A DNA stretch of 64,000 nt, from NCBI GenBank assembly GCA_050485425.1, contig JBJHBJ010000004.1, forward strand, positions 1-64,000, written 5' to 3'. The DNA is from LSCE01 sp050485425. Lineage in GTDB: Bacteria > Pseudomonadota > Gammaproteobacteria > Nitrococcales > Aquisalimonadaceae. The notes under the pieces were generated by a model that was not told where the DNA came from, did not search any database, and was given only the letters and a program-made list of their open reading frames with translations. Positions within the stretch are counted from its first letter, which is position 1, and every line of letters begins with the position of its first letter. The translations under genes were made by a program, and so were the position numbers. Shown here in pieces: positions 18,013-24,958 of the stretch.

Positions 18013-18636
18013 ATGGCGGCCGTCAACAAACGCTCGGTGATGACCCTGTTCTCCAGCGCGACCTGCGTGTATTGCCACCGGGTTCGCTTCGTGCTGGCGG
18101 AGAAGGGTATCGCCGCTGATATCCACACCGTGGATATGGACCAGCAGCCGGAGGATCTGGCTGATCTCAACCCCTACGGCACATTGCCCACGCTGGTGGA
18201 TCGGGATCTCTCCCTGTACGACACGCGCATCATCGTCGAGTATCTGGACGAGCGCTTTCCTCATCCGCCGCTGATGCCGGTGGACCCGGTTTCCCGGGCC
18301 AAGGCGCGGCTGGCGCTGTTCCGCATCGAGCAGGACTGGTACGGCCTGCTGGCGGATCTGGACGGCGGCAACAAGGCGGCGTCGGACAAGGCGCGCAAGG
18401 CGTTGACCGAAAGCCTTATTGCCAGCGACGAGCTGTTCCAACTGGCCGAGTATTTCCTCAGCGAGGAATTCTCTGTCATGGACTGCGCGCTCGGGCCGCT
18501 GCTGTGGCGGCTTCCGCGCTACGGTGTGGACCTGGGGGACCAGGCGCCGGGGCTGACCGAGTACGCACGCCGTCTCTTCCGGCGAGAGTCGTTCCAGCAG
18601 AGCCTGAGCGACGCCGAACGCACCATGCGTGGTTGA
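18013..18636 (+). CDS. sspA: Stringent starvation protein A
   Basis: RNA-polymerase-associated protein with a glutathione S-transferase fold that affects stationary-phase and virulence gene expression. The ATG at 18013 gives 207 residues. The thioredoxin-like N-terminal part (MAAVNKRSVMTLFSSATC..., then NPYGTLPTLVDRDLSLYDTRIIVEYLDERFPHPPLMP, quoted here in outline) precedes an all-helical C-terminal part. Cys18-Val-Tyr-Cys21 stands where redox-active relatives carry their active-site cysteines; E. coli SspA lacks these. An earlier in-frame start at 17911 lies inside petC and across the hairpin, so it was rejected. sspB follows 15 bp downstream. Confidence 0.94.
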   Translation: MAAVNKRSVMTLFSSATCVYCHRVRFVLAEKGIAADIHTVDMDQQPEDLADLNPYGTLPTLVDRDLSLYDTRIIVEYLDERFPHPPLMPVDPVSRAKARLALFRIEQDWYGLLADLDGGNKAASDKARKALTESLIASDELFQLAEYFLSEEFSVMDCALGPLLWRLPRYGVDLGDQAPGLTEYARRLFRRESFQQSLSDAERTMRG

Positions 18637-18651
18637 TCGAAGGTTTCAGCA

Positions 18652-19065
18652 ATGTCGGCACCAATGACTTCCAGCCGCCCGTATCTGGTCAGGGCGCTGT
18701 ATGACTGGATCGTGGATAACGATCTGACACCGTATCTGCTGGTGGATACCGCCAAGGAAGGGCTGGAGGCGCCGATGGAGTACGCGGACAACGGTCGGCT
18801 GGTGCTGAATATCTCGCCCCGCGCGGTCCGGAACCTGGATCTGGGTCAGGCGGACATCCTGTTCAGCGGACGGTTCGGCGGCCACGCCCTGGATGTGCGG
18901 GTGCCCATCCAGGCGGTGCTTGCCATCTATGCCCGCGAGAACGGCCAGGGCATGCTGTTCAGTGAGTCGGATGATCAGCCCCCGTCTCCGCCGGACGGCA
19001 ACGGCGGTAGCGAGACCGACGGCCCGAACCGCAGCGGACGCCCCAACCTGCGGGTGGTGAAGTAA
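18652..19065 (+). CDS. sspB: ClpXP protease specificity-enhancing factor SspB
   Basis: Adaptor that binds ssrA-tagged peptides and delivers them to the ClpXP protease. The 137 residues show the SspB fold at the N-terminus (SSRPYLVRALYDWIVDNDLTPYLLV, given in outline; NISPRAVRNL and FSGRFGG strands). A low-complexity linker rich in P/S/D/G (about 105-130) comes next, and the short C-terminal ClpX-binding tail RPNLRVVK ends the protein. This layout, domain-linker-tail, is diagnostic. Usual partner of sspA. Confidence 0.96.
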   Translation: MSAPMTSSRPYLVRALYDWIVDNDLTPYLLVDTAKEGLEAPMEYADNGRLVLNISPRAVRNLDLGQADILFSGRFGGHALDVRVPIQAVLAIYARENGQGMLFSESDDQPPSPPDGNGGSETDGPNRSGRPNLRVVK

Positions 19066-19092
19066 CGACATGCAGTGACGTGCAGTGCGGTC

Positions 19093-19123
19093 CTCACGCG
19101 TGAGTCCGGCGGCGTGACGCCGG
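19093..19123. other. Hairpins in the sspB/DolP-like convergent gap
   Basis: A perfect 12-base palindrome CTCACGCGTGAG (19093-19104) is followed by CCGGCG-N6-CGCCGG (about 19106-19123). Both lie between the convergent stops. Neither has a T-run, so a bidirectional termination role is only possible. Confidence 0.35.
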
Positions 19124-19150
19124 CTATTCCGCCCAGCGTCGTTTCCGTGG

Positions 19151-19744
19151 CTAATCCAGGTACTCGAACATCCGTACCACCTCACGGACACCGCTGATCC
19201 GTCGCAGGGACTCGGTAACGGCATCCGCCTCGCTCCGCGTCACACGGCCCAGCAGATAGATACGCTGGCGTTCCGTTACCACCTTGATGCGATCCGCGTC
19301 GAACCCGTCCGGTGCGTCCAGCGTCAGCAGGCGCGCTCCCGCCGAGGTGGCGATCATCCGGTCCCGGCTGCGGGACATCACCGAACTGAGCGGCGCCACC
19401 ATCAGTTCGTTATACACCTGCCGGACTTCCTCCTGGTCTCGTGCGAATGCCGCAAGCCGCCGGCCGGCCGGGGCATCCACCACTTCCCCGGTCAGCAGCA
19501 CCACGCGGTTGAACACGGTGATCGACACGTTGCTTTCCCGCAGCAATGCGTCGTTCTGCAGGACGAAGCCCTGGATGCGTCCACGCAGCCGCTGGTCGGT
19601 AATCAGGTCGCCGAACGAGCGGTTGCCGTCGACGCTGCGGCCGGCCTCGCTTTCCGGTGCGCCCCTGGAGGCGCAACCGGCCAGCAAGGCGACCAGCAGC
19701 AGAGCCGCAAGTAGCAGGAACAGAGCTGAGAGTGGCCGGCGCAT
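19151..19744 (-). CDS. BON-domain outer-membrane lipoprotein (DolP/YraP-like)
   Basis: Lipoprotein with two BON phospholipid-binding domains; DolP of E. coli supports outer-membrane integrity and BAM function. ATG 19744 is chosen because AAGGAGG lies 8 bases upstream; an earlier start would read through it. 197 residues: signal with lipobox LLAGC (lipidated Cys24), first BON domain about 55-120 (NVSITVFNRVVLLTGEV), second about 125-195 (VVTERQRIYLLGRVTRSEAD). It is first downstream of the SIS protein gene, like yraP next to diaA in E. coli. Confidence 0.9.
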   Translation of the reverse strand: MRRPLSALFLLLAALLLVALLAGCASRGAPESEAGRSVDGNRSFGDLITDQRLRGRIQGFVLQNDALLRESNVSITVFNRVVLLTGEVVDAPAGRRLAAFARDQEEVRQVYNELMVAPLSSVMSRSRDRMIATSAGARLLTLDAPDGFDADRIKVVTERQRIYLLGRVTRSEADAVTESLRRISGVREVVRMFEYLD

Positions 19745-19766
19745 GAGCGAGTCCTCCTTCAAGGTG

Positions 19767-20357
19767 CTATTCGGCGCCGAACAACGTGTTGTCGATCAGA
19801 TCGCACAGGCAGTGGATGACCAGCAGATGCACTTCCTGGATGCGGGCGGTCACCGGGGAGGGGACGCGTATCTCGCAGTCTCCTTCGCGATAGAGCTCCG
19901 CCATGGCGCCGCCGTCCTTGCCGGTCAGGGCGACCACGCGCATCCCGCGTTCATGTGCTGCGTGGATGGCCGCAACCACATTGGCCGAGTTGCCGCTGGT
20001 GCTGATGGCCAGCAGGACATCGCCGGCGTGCCCCAGTGCCCGCACCTGTTTGGAGAAGATCTCCTCGTAGGCGTAATCGTTGGCGATGGAGGTAATCGTG
20101 GAACTGTCGGTGGTCAGCGCCATGGCGGGCAATCCCGGACGTTCCATCTCGAAGCGGTTCAGCAGTTCGGAGGAGAAGTGCTGCGCATCTCCCGCGGATC
20201 CGCCGTTGCCGCAACTGAGGATTTTTCCCTCGCTGGCGAGGCAGTCCACCATCGTGCCCGCCGCCTGCACGATCTGCGGCGCGAGCTGATCCATCGCTTT
20301 CTGCTTGGTGTGGATGCTGTCGTGGAAGTGGCGGATGACCCTGTCGTGGGTGTCCAT
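19767..20357 (-). CDS. SIS-domain protein, DiaA/GmhA-like
   Basis: Single SIS domain of 196 residues (ATG 20357). Characteristic segments are CGNGGSAGDAQHFSSEL (phosphosugar-binding loop) and AISTSGNSANVVAAI. Two functions share this fold: GmhA (sedoheptulose-7-phosphate isomerase for LPS heptose) and DiaA (tetrameric DnaA-binding initiator factor). The neighbourhood (yraN, lppC on one side, BON lipoprotein on the other) is that of diaA, so DiaA is favoured, but sequence alone does not exclude GmhA. Confidence 0.88.
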   Translation of the reverse strand: MDTHDRVIRHFHDSIHTKQKAMDQLAPQIVQAAGTMVDCLASEGKILSCGNGGSAGDAQHFSSELLNRFEMERPGLPAMALTTDSSTITSIANDYAYEEIFSKQVRALGHAGDVLLAISTSGNSANVVAAIHAAHERGMRVVALTGKDGGAMAELYREGDCEIRVPSPVTARIQEVHLLVIHCLCDLIDNTLFGAE

Positions 20358-20406
20358 AGGCAAGTTTGTCCCCGTGTGTCATCGCAGCCGGTGCGTGCCG
20401 CCGCGA

Positions 20407-20769
20407 TCAGCTCTCGAAAGCGTTGATGATCCAGTCCGCCGTTCCGTCCGGGCCTACGGCAAGCACGTCGAAACGACAAGGGCCCTGCCACGGATGTCGC
20501 ATCAGGTAATACTGCGCCGCGTGAATCAGCTTGCGTTGTTTGGCGCCGGTCACGCTGGCCGCGGCGCCACCCCAGTCGGCACGGCCACGATAACGGACCT
20601 CGACAAAGACCAGGGTGTTCCCCTCCGTCATGATAAGGTCTATCTCGCCACCCCGGCTACGCACGTTGGCCGCGCGGAAACGCAGTCCCCGTTTTTCCAG
20701 GTAGTCCCTCGCGAAGCGTTCGGTGCGTTCCCCGCGGAGCCTGGCGAGCAATCCCTTGCCCTGGCGCAT
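20407..20769 (-). CDS. yraN: UPF0102 endonuclease-like protein YraN
   Basis: Small conserved protein of 120 residues with a restriction-endonuclease-like core. GGEIDLIMTEGNTLVFVEVRYR contains the Glu, Asp and Glu-x-Arg pattern in place of a classic D-E-x-K site. GERTERFARDYLEKRGL at the N-terminus and KQRKLIHAAQYYL in the middle are family signatures. It is 3 bp downstream of the lppC stop, the conserved pairing in proteobacteria. Cellular function is not established. Confidence 0.92.
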   Translation of the reverse strand: MRQGKGLLARLRGERTERFARDYLEKRGLRFRAANVRSRGGEIDLIMTEGNTLVFVEVRYRGRADWGGAAASVTGAKQRKLIHAAQYYLMRHPWQGPCRFDVLAVGPDGTADWIINAFES

Positions 20770-20772
20770 GGA

Positions 20773-22635
20773 TTACTCCCTGCTGTTGGCGTCCACCGTC
20801 TCGACGCCGCGGCCGTGGATTCTGGCCAGCGGCAGTTCCCGGTGAACCTGTCCGGTGCTGTCCAGGGACAGGATGCCGGTGGCGCCCTCGAGGAACAGGG
20901 AACCATCGGTGCGCATGGAGGCCAGGTGCGGAATCAGGCGGTAGGCGTCCAGGCCCAGCGCCTGCAGCCCGCCGGAACTCGAACGGGGATTCACGCCCAG
21001 CGCCGCCTCAAGCTCCCGCGGACCAGGCGAGGGCACCGGCAGGCCGAGTGTCCAGGGTGTGTCGGTGAACAGCATGCCGGAAAGGTCGCGGTCGGCGTCG
21101 TTGAGTTCGCCGCCATAGACGTGCGATGTGGCCATGACCGGTAGCGCCATGGCGTGATGGAAGCGCAGTTGCGGTCGCAGCAGCCGGGCCTGCTCGGGAA
21201 ATGCGCCGATGAAGACCATGTCCACGTCCTGCCGTCTGCGCGGCTCGAATTCCAGGCTGCGGCCGATGGTCCTGCGCAGGCGGCGCTCGCGCTGATCGCT
21301 CAGGTCCAGTTCCAGAACGCGGCGGATCGGACCCGCGAAATCGCGCGCCTCCGGTGCATAGGTGTCCCCGGCCAGTACCACGCCGCCCACGTCCTCGAAG
21401 GCTTCCCGGAATGCCGCCGCGACGCGCCGGCCCCAGTCATTGGAGGGCGTCAGCACCACCGCATGGCGGTAACCCGCGGCATAGGCCTGCCTGGCGGCCG
21501 AACGCGCGTCATCTTCCGGCAACAGACCGAAGCGGTACAGGCCGGACGGCGGCCGCAGGGTGGAGCGGACCCCGTTCAGCGCCAGCACCGGTACCGGCAG
21601 GGTGCGTTCGCCGGCAAACACCTCCACGGATTCTCGGCTCAGCGGGCCGATCACCAGTTCCGCGCCGTCCTGGACAGCCTGGAGGTAGGCCGCCCACGGA
21701 TCGCTGCCGTTGTTACCGACGTCATGGAATCGCAATTCGGGGCGGCGTCCGTCCTGGCTGAAATAACCGGCCATCATGCCGTCACGGATCGAGCGTCCAG
21801 CCTCTGCCAGGGGGCCGCTGAGTGGCAGCAGGACGGCGATGTGCTGCGGATAGCGCCCGGTTTCCTGCTGCTCGGCGACAAAACGCTCCACCAGTTGCCG
21901 ATCAGCCGGATGATCCGGGTAGCGCTGGCGCCAGAGACGAAGGGATTCCTCCAGCGTCGGCGGGTCCAGGTGCTGGGTGCGGATCAGAAAGGCGAGTTCG
22001 ACCCAGGCACCGAGGGTGTCCGGCGGCGGGGGCATGATGTCGCGCAACCGGTTCATCGGCACCTGCCCCAGTGTCTCCCAGATGGCCAGGCGGTTAGCGA
22101 GCCGGGGTTCGCCGTCGCGCAGCAGGTGGTCCAGGGACACACGGGTTTCCGCGCTTTCCATCAGCCTGCCCAGCATGCGCTGAGCGTCCGCACGCACGGT
22201 CAACAGCCTTGCCGCGGCATCGGAATCACTGGGCAAGTGGTCGGCGACGATGGACAGCGCCTGTTCGGGAGCTTCATCCAGCAGGGCCAGCCCCGCCCGG
22301 ACGGCCGCGTGCCAGTCCAGGATCTGTTGCGGCTGCTCCTCGGTCACCACCTGGCCGAGAATCTCGCGGGCATCGCGGGCTTCGCCCTGTTGTACACGGA
22401 GGTCGGCGGCATAGAGGCGGTACAGGCTGCGCTCCGGCTCCTCCTCGCGTGCGGCGGCCTGGAGGTAGAGGCGGGCGGCCTCCCCGATCTGTCCCTCCCG
22501 GACCGCCTCCTGGGCGGCCTCCACCTCTTCCGGCAGTTCGGGCTCGGGCGGCCGCACGGCACAGGCGCCCAGCAGCGCAGCCAGCGCCAGCATGGCGAGG
22601 ATCCTGTAGAGTCGATAAGGTGTTGCCTGCGGCAT
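20773..22635 (-). CDS. lpoA: Penicillin-binding protein activator lipoprotein LppC/LpoA
   Basis: Outer-membrane lipoprotein that reaches through peptidoglycan to stimulate PBP1A. The 620-residue protein has a lipoprotein signal ending LLGAC (Cys25). An N-terminal TPR-like helical domain (about 35-240) is rich in EEA/REA repeats. The C-terminal periplasmic-binding-protein-like fold (about 260-610) includes HIAVLLPLSGPLAEAGRSIRDG and FIGAFPEQARLLRPQLRFH. Length is close to E. coli LpoA (678). It is transcribed away from rsmI across a 67-bp divergent gap. Confidence 0.92.
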   Translation of the reverse strand: MPQATPYRLYRILAMLALAALLGACAVRPPEPELPEEVEAAQEAVREGQIGEAARLYLQAAAREEEPERSLYRLYAADLRVQQGEARDAREILGQVVTEEQPQQILDWHAAVRAGLALLDEAPEQALSIVADHLPSDSDAAARLLTVRADAQRMLGRLMESAETRVSLDHLLRDGEPRLANRLAIWETLGQVPMNRLRDIMPPPPDTLGAWVELAFLIRTQHLDPPTLEESLRLWRQRYPDHPADRQLVERFVAEQQETGRYPQHIAVLLPLSGPLAEAGRSIRDGMMAGYFSQDGRRPELRFHDVGNNGSDPWAAYLQAVQDGAELVIGPLSRESVEVFAGERTLPVPVLALNGVRSTLRPPSGLYRFGLLPEDDARSAARQAYAAGYRHAVVLTPSNDWGRRVAAAFREAFEDVGGVVLAGDTYAPEARDFAGPIRRVLELDLSDQRERRLRRTIGRSLEFEPRRRQDVDMVFIGAFPEQARLLRPQLRFHHAMALPVMATSHVYGGELNDADRDLSGMLFTDTPWTLGLPVPSPGPRELEAALGVNPRSSSGGLQALGLDAYRLIPHLASMRTDGSLFLEGATGILSLDSTGQVHRELPLARIHGRGVETVDANSRE

Positions 22636-22702
22636 GGGGTCTCGATCCGTTTCGGGAGGGGAATCAGCCGGCAGTTTAGCAACTTCCGTTCAGGGGAAAA
22701 AC

Positions 22703-23554
22703 GTGTTGCCGAATTCAGGCATTCTGTATGTGGTGGCTACGCCGATCGGGCATCTGGGCGATGTCAGCGCCAGGGTGGGGGAGGTGCTCGGCGCCGTGGA
22801 TGTGGTGGCGGCGGAGGACACCCGCCGGACCGGCATCCTGCTGGATCACCTCGGCCTGCGGAAACCCATGGTCAGCCTGCACGAGCATAACGAGCAGCAG
22901 CGTGCTCCGGGCCTGGTGCAACGATTGCTGGCCGGTGAGTCGGTGGCGCTGGTCAGTGACGCCGGGACACCGCTGGTCAGCGATCCGGGCTATCGTCTTG
23001 TGCGCGCGAGCCATGAGGCGGGGGTCCGCGTGTCGCCGATACCCGGCCCCAGTAGCGTCGTTGCGGCCTTGTCCGTAGCGGGGTTGCCGACGGATCGCTT
23101 CGCCTTCCAGGGCTTTCTGCCGGCCAGGCAGGGGCCGCGCCGCGCCGCGTTGCAGGCACTCTGCGCGCAGAGCGGTACGCTTGTATTCCTGGAATCCAGT
23201 CACCGGATCCTGGCCTGCCTGGATGACATGACGGCGATTCTGGGTGGTGACAGACTGATCCTGGTGGCGCGGGAGCTCACCAAGCAGCACGAGACGTTGC
23301 TGCGGGGGCGGCTCGCCGAGGTGCGCGACCGGGTCGGAGCCGACCCGAACCAGCAGAAGGGCGAATTCACGCTGGTTGTGGAAGGTGCTCCGGTTCTGCG
23401 CACCGATGAAATCACCCTGGAGACGGCGCAGTTGTTGCGGGTGCTGCTGGACGAGCTGCCGGTCAAGCAGGCAGCGGGGCTGGCCGCGCGTATTACCGGC
23501 GAGCCGAAGAACGCGCTCTATCAGCAGGCCTTGGGGCTGAAGCGCACAGATTGA
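22703..23554 (+). CDS. rsmI: 16S rRNA (cytidine-1402-2'-O)-methyltransferase RsmI
   Basis: SAM-dependent tetrapyrrole-methylase-fold enzyme that 2'-O-methylates C1402 of 16S rRNA. GTG 22703 (CAGGGG six bases earlier) gives 283 residues starting VLPNSGILYVVATPIGHLGD, the family opening. Further signatures are DVVAAEDTRRTGILLDHLG, VALVSDAGTPLVSDPGYRLV and IPGPSSVVAALSVAGLPTDRF (in outline). ELTKQHET and GEFTLVVEG mark the C-terminal part. An earlier in-frame start at 22634 overlaps the divergent promoter region. rsmH, acting on the same nucleotide at N4, lies 1.4 kb downstream. Confidence 0.95.
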   Translation: MLPNSGILYVVATPIGHLGDVSARVGEVLGAVDVVAAEDTRRTGILLDHLGLRKPMVSLHEHNEQQRAPGLVQRLLAGESVALVSDAGTPLVSDPGYRLVRASHEAGVRVSPIPGPSSVVAALSVAGLPTDRFAFQGFLPARQGPRRAALQALCAQSGTLVFLESSHRILACLDDMTAILGGDRLILVARELTKQHETLLRGRLAEVRDRVGADPNQQKGEFTLVVEGAPVLRTDEITLETAQLLRVLLDELPVKQAAGLAARITGEPKNALYQQALGLKRTD

Positions 23555-23586
23555 ATCGTCTCCGCTGGAATTGATGGCTTCGATCT

Positions 23587-23694
23587 GGCCGTGAGTGGTG
23601 ACATGCCTGCGGACACGCCGTGAACCCATCCATGGGGGCTTGGCGGCCGCATCCATGCGGCCGACAGTCCGCAGCCATGTCACCACTCACGGCC
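23587..23694. repeat. Three-armed palindromic extragenic element
   Basis: Arms of 28 bases at 23587-23614 and 23667-23694 are inverted copies with a single mismatch (left arm begins GGCCGTGAGTGGTGACATG). The 52-base interior has two further hairpins: CCCAT-CC-ATGGG (23625-23636) and CGGCCGCAT-CC-ATGCGGCCG (23644-23663), both around CATCCATG. The whole can fold as a cruciform or cloverleaf. It sits between rsmI and rnpB and has no coding content. Confidence 0.85.
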
Positions 23695-23787
23695 TGCTTC
23701 GGTGGCATCGTCAAGAGGTGGTTCCAGCGTAGTGGCGTGTTCGGTGCGCATCGCCTTCGGCTCTGAGCGCCCTGCGCCGGACGTTTC

Positions 23788-23796
23788 TGCTAGAAT
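23788..23796 (+). promoter_or_regulatory. Extended -10 promoter of rnpB
   Basis: TGCTAGAAT: a TG extension plus TAGAAT (23791-23796), 7 bases before the inferred 5' end of the RNase P RNA. No convincing -35 box is seen, which fits an extended -10 promoter. Confidence 0.6.
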
Positions 23797-23803
23797 CCCA
23801 CAC

Positions 23804-24150
23804 GGAGTCGGCCAGACAGTCGCTGCCGGCGTTTGCCGGTGGAGGAAAGTCCGGGCTCCACAGGGCGGAGTGCCAGGTAACGCCTGGGGGGCGTGAGCCC
23901 ACGGAAAGTGCCACAGAAAACAGACCGCCCAAGCGCCTCCGGGCGCCGGCAAGGGTGAAAAGGTGCGGTAAGAGCGCACCGCGCGGGTGGCAACACGCCG
24001 CGGCACGGTAAACCCCACTCGGAGCAAGACCAAATAGGGAAGCACTGGCGTGGCCCGCGTCGCTTCCGGGTAGGTCGCTGGAGACGCATGGCGACATGCG
24101 TCCAAGATGAATGACTGTCCCAGACAGAACCCGGCTTATCGGCTGACTCC
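23804..24150 (+). ncRNA. rnpB: RNase P RNA (M1 RNA, bacterial type A)
   Basis: Catalytic RNA that trims tRNA 5' leaders. Ends are set by helix P1: GGAGTCGGCC (23804-23813) pairs with GGCTGACTCC (24141-24150), one G-U pair. Conserved core blocks are all present in order: CCAGACAGTCGC, GAGGAAAGTCCGGGCTCC, GCCAGGTAACGCCTGG, AAGGGTGAAAAGGTGCGGTA, AGAGCGCACCGCGCGG, GGCACGGTAAACCCCACT, AGCAAGACCAAATAGG, and ATGAATGACTGTCC...ACAGAACCCGGCTTATCG near the 3' end. Length 347 bases is normal (E. coli 377). An extended -10 promoter precedes it and an intrinsic terminator follows. Confidence 0.97.
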
Positions 24151-24166
24151 CTCGCATTCCTGCATA

Positions 24167-24195
24167 CCCCCCTCGCCTGGCGACGGGGGTTTTTT
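24167..24195 (+). terminator. Intrinsic terminator of rnpB
   Basis: CCCCC (24167-24171) and TCGC (24173-24176) pair with GCGA (24180-24183) and GGGGG (24185-24189), one C/C mismatch and a 3-base loop, followed at once by six T (24190-24195). It is the clearest intrinsic terminator in the window. Confidence 0.9.
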
Positions 24196-24417
24196 CTCGC
24201 CCGCGAAACCGGCTCGCGGTGCCGTGCGTCCTGTCGCTGGGTGTTTTTCTATTAATATCAATATATTGTGCTTGTTCAACCTTCCCGTTTATTACAACTA
24301 TCCCCTAACGTACTGATTTGTTTTGAGAAGATCTCTCTTTTTCTCTGTCGTTGGGCAGCGACAGCGGAGTGTTCCGTAAGTTGTTGTTGCAAAAGCAAGA
24401 ATCACCCCCTGTTCAGC
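24196..24417 (+). other. AT-rich leader region upstream of the dcw promoter
   Basis: About 220 bp without a gene, markedly richer in A/T than its surroundings, especially 24241-24345. A CTGTCG-N8-CGACAG dyad lies at 24345-24364. It probably holds upstream control DNA for the division cluster; no further promoter could be assigned with confidence. Confidence 0.5.
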
Positions 24418-24447
24418 TTGACAATAGTTCATTCCCCTACCTATAGT
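24418..24447 (+). promoter_or_regulatory. Main promoter of the dcw cluster (Pmra)
   Basis: TTGACA (24418-24423, exact -35 consensus), 18-bp spacer, TATAGT (24442-24447). Start would be near 24454, just ahead of the MraZ boxes. No equally good promoter was seen through ftsZ, so this one may drive much of the cluster. Confidence 0.88.
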
Positions 24448-24456
24448 GTGCCGAAG

Positions 24457-24481
24457 TGGGACAAAGTGGAAAAAAATGGAT
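24457..24481 (+). promoter_or_regulatory. MraZ operator: three direct TGG repeats at 10-bp period
   Basis: TGGGA (24457), TGGAA (24467) and TGGAT (24477) recur exactly every 10 bp between the start site and the mraZ ribosome-binding site. MraZ of E. coli binds TGGGN direct repeats separated by 5 bases at the same place and represses its own operon. Only the first box is a perfect TGGG. Confidence 0.75.
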
Positions 24482-24505
24482 CAGCAGGGGGCGAAAGGGT
24501 AAATC

Positions 24506-24958
24506 GTGTTTCGGGGCGTTACACATCTCAATCTCGATGCCAAAGGGCGCATGAGCTTTCCATCGCGTTACCGCGAGAAGCTCATGGAGCTCTGTGACGG
24601 CGAGATCGTGGTGACCGTGGACCCCGATCGCTGCCTGCTGGTGTACCCAATGCCCGAATGGGAGCAGATCGAGCAGAAGCTGATCCGGCTGCCTAGCCTG
24701 AAGCCGCAGACCCGCCGACTGCAGCGTCTGTTGCTTGGGCATGCTACCGAGGCGCAGCTGGACGGTGCGGGGCGCATCCTGCTGCCCACGCCGCTGCGGG
24801 ATTTCGCATCGCTGGACAAGAAGATCGTGCTCACCGGGCAGGGCAACAAGTTCGAACTCTGGGATGAAGGGGTCTGGTCCGAGAACTGCGATCAATGGCT
24901 GGCCGAGGCGGCAGAGGATTTCGAGTTGTCGGAAGAGCTGGAGTCCCTTTCCCTGTGA
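24506..24958 (+). CDS. mraZ: Transcriptional regulator MraZ
   Basis: DNA-binding regulator at the head of the division and cell-wall cluster; in E. coli it represses the cluster. GTG 24506, with AAAGGG six bases upstream, gives 150 residues. Two SpoVT/AbrB-like domains are seen: GVTHLNLDAKGRMSFPSRYRE (about 4-50) and ATEAQLDGAGRILLPTPLRDF (about 80-130), each with the D-x-K/A-G-R-hydrophobic-P signature. Likely targets are the three TGG repeats directly upstream. The stop overlaps the rsmH start (GTGA). Confidence 0.95.
   Translation: MFRGVTHLNLDAKGRMSFPSRYREKLMELCDGEIVVTVDPDRCLLVYPMPEWEQIEQKLIRLPSLKPQTRRLQRLLLGHATEAQLDGAGRILLPTPLRDFASLDKKIVLTGQGNKFELWDEGVWSENCDQWLAEAAEDFELSEELESLSL

Noticed and set aside
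21154..22890. 578-codon plus-strand frame opposite lppC running into rsmI
   Set aside because: LppC on the minus strand has a lipobox and full family fold; the plus frame has no signature and would overlap the divergent promoters.
23680..24316. Several small open frames on both strands over the RNase P RNA gene
   Set aside because: The region folds as RNase P RNA with all conserved core blocks; the frames have no independent support.
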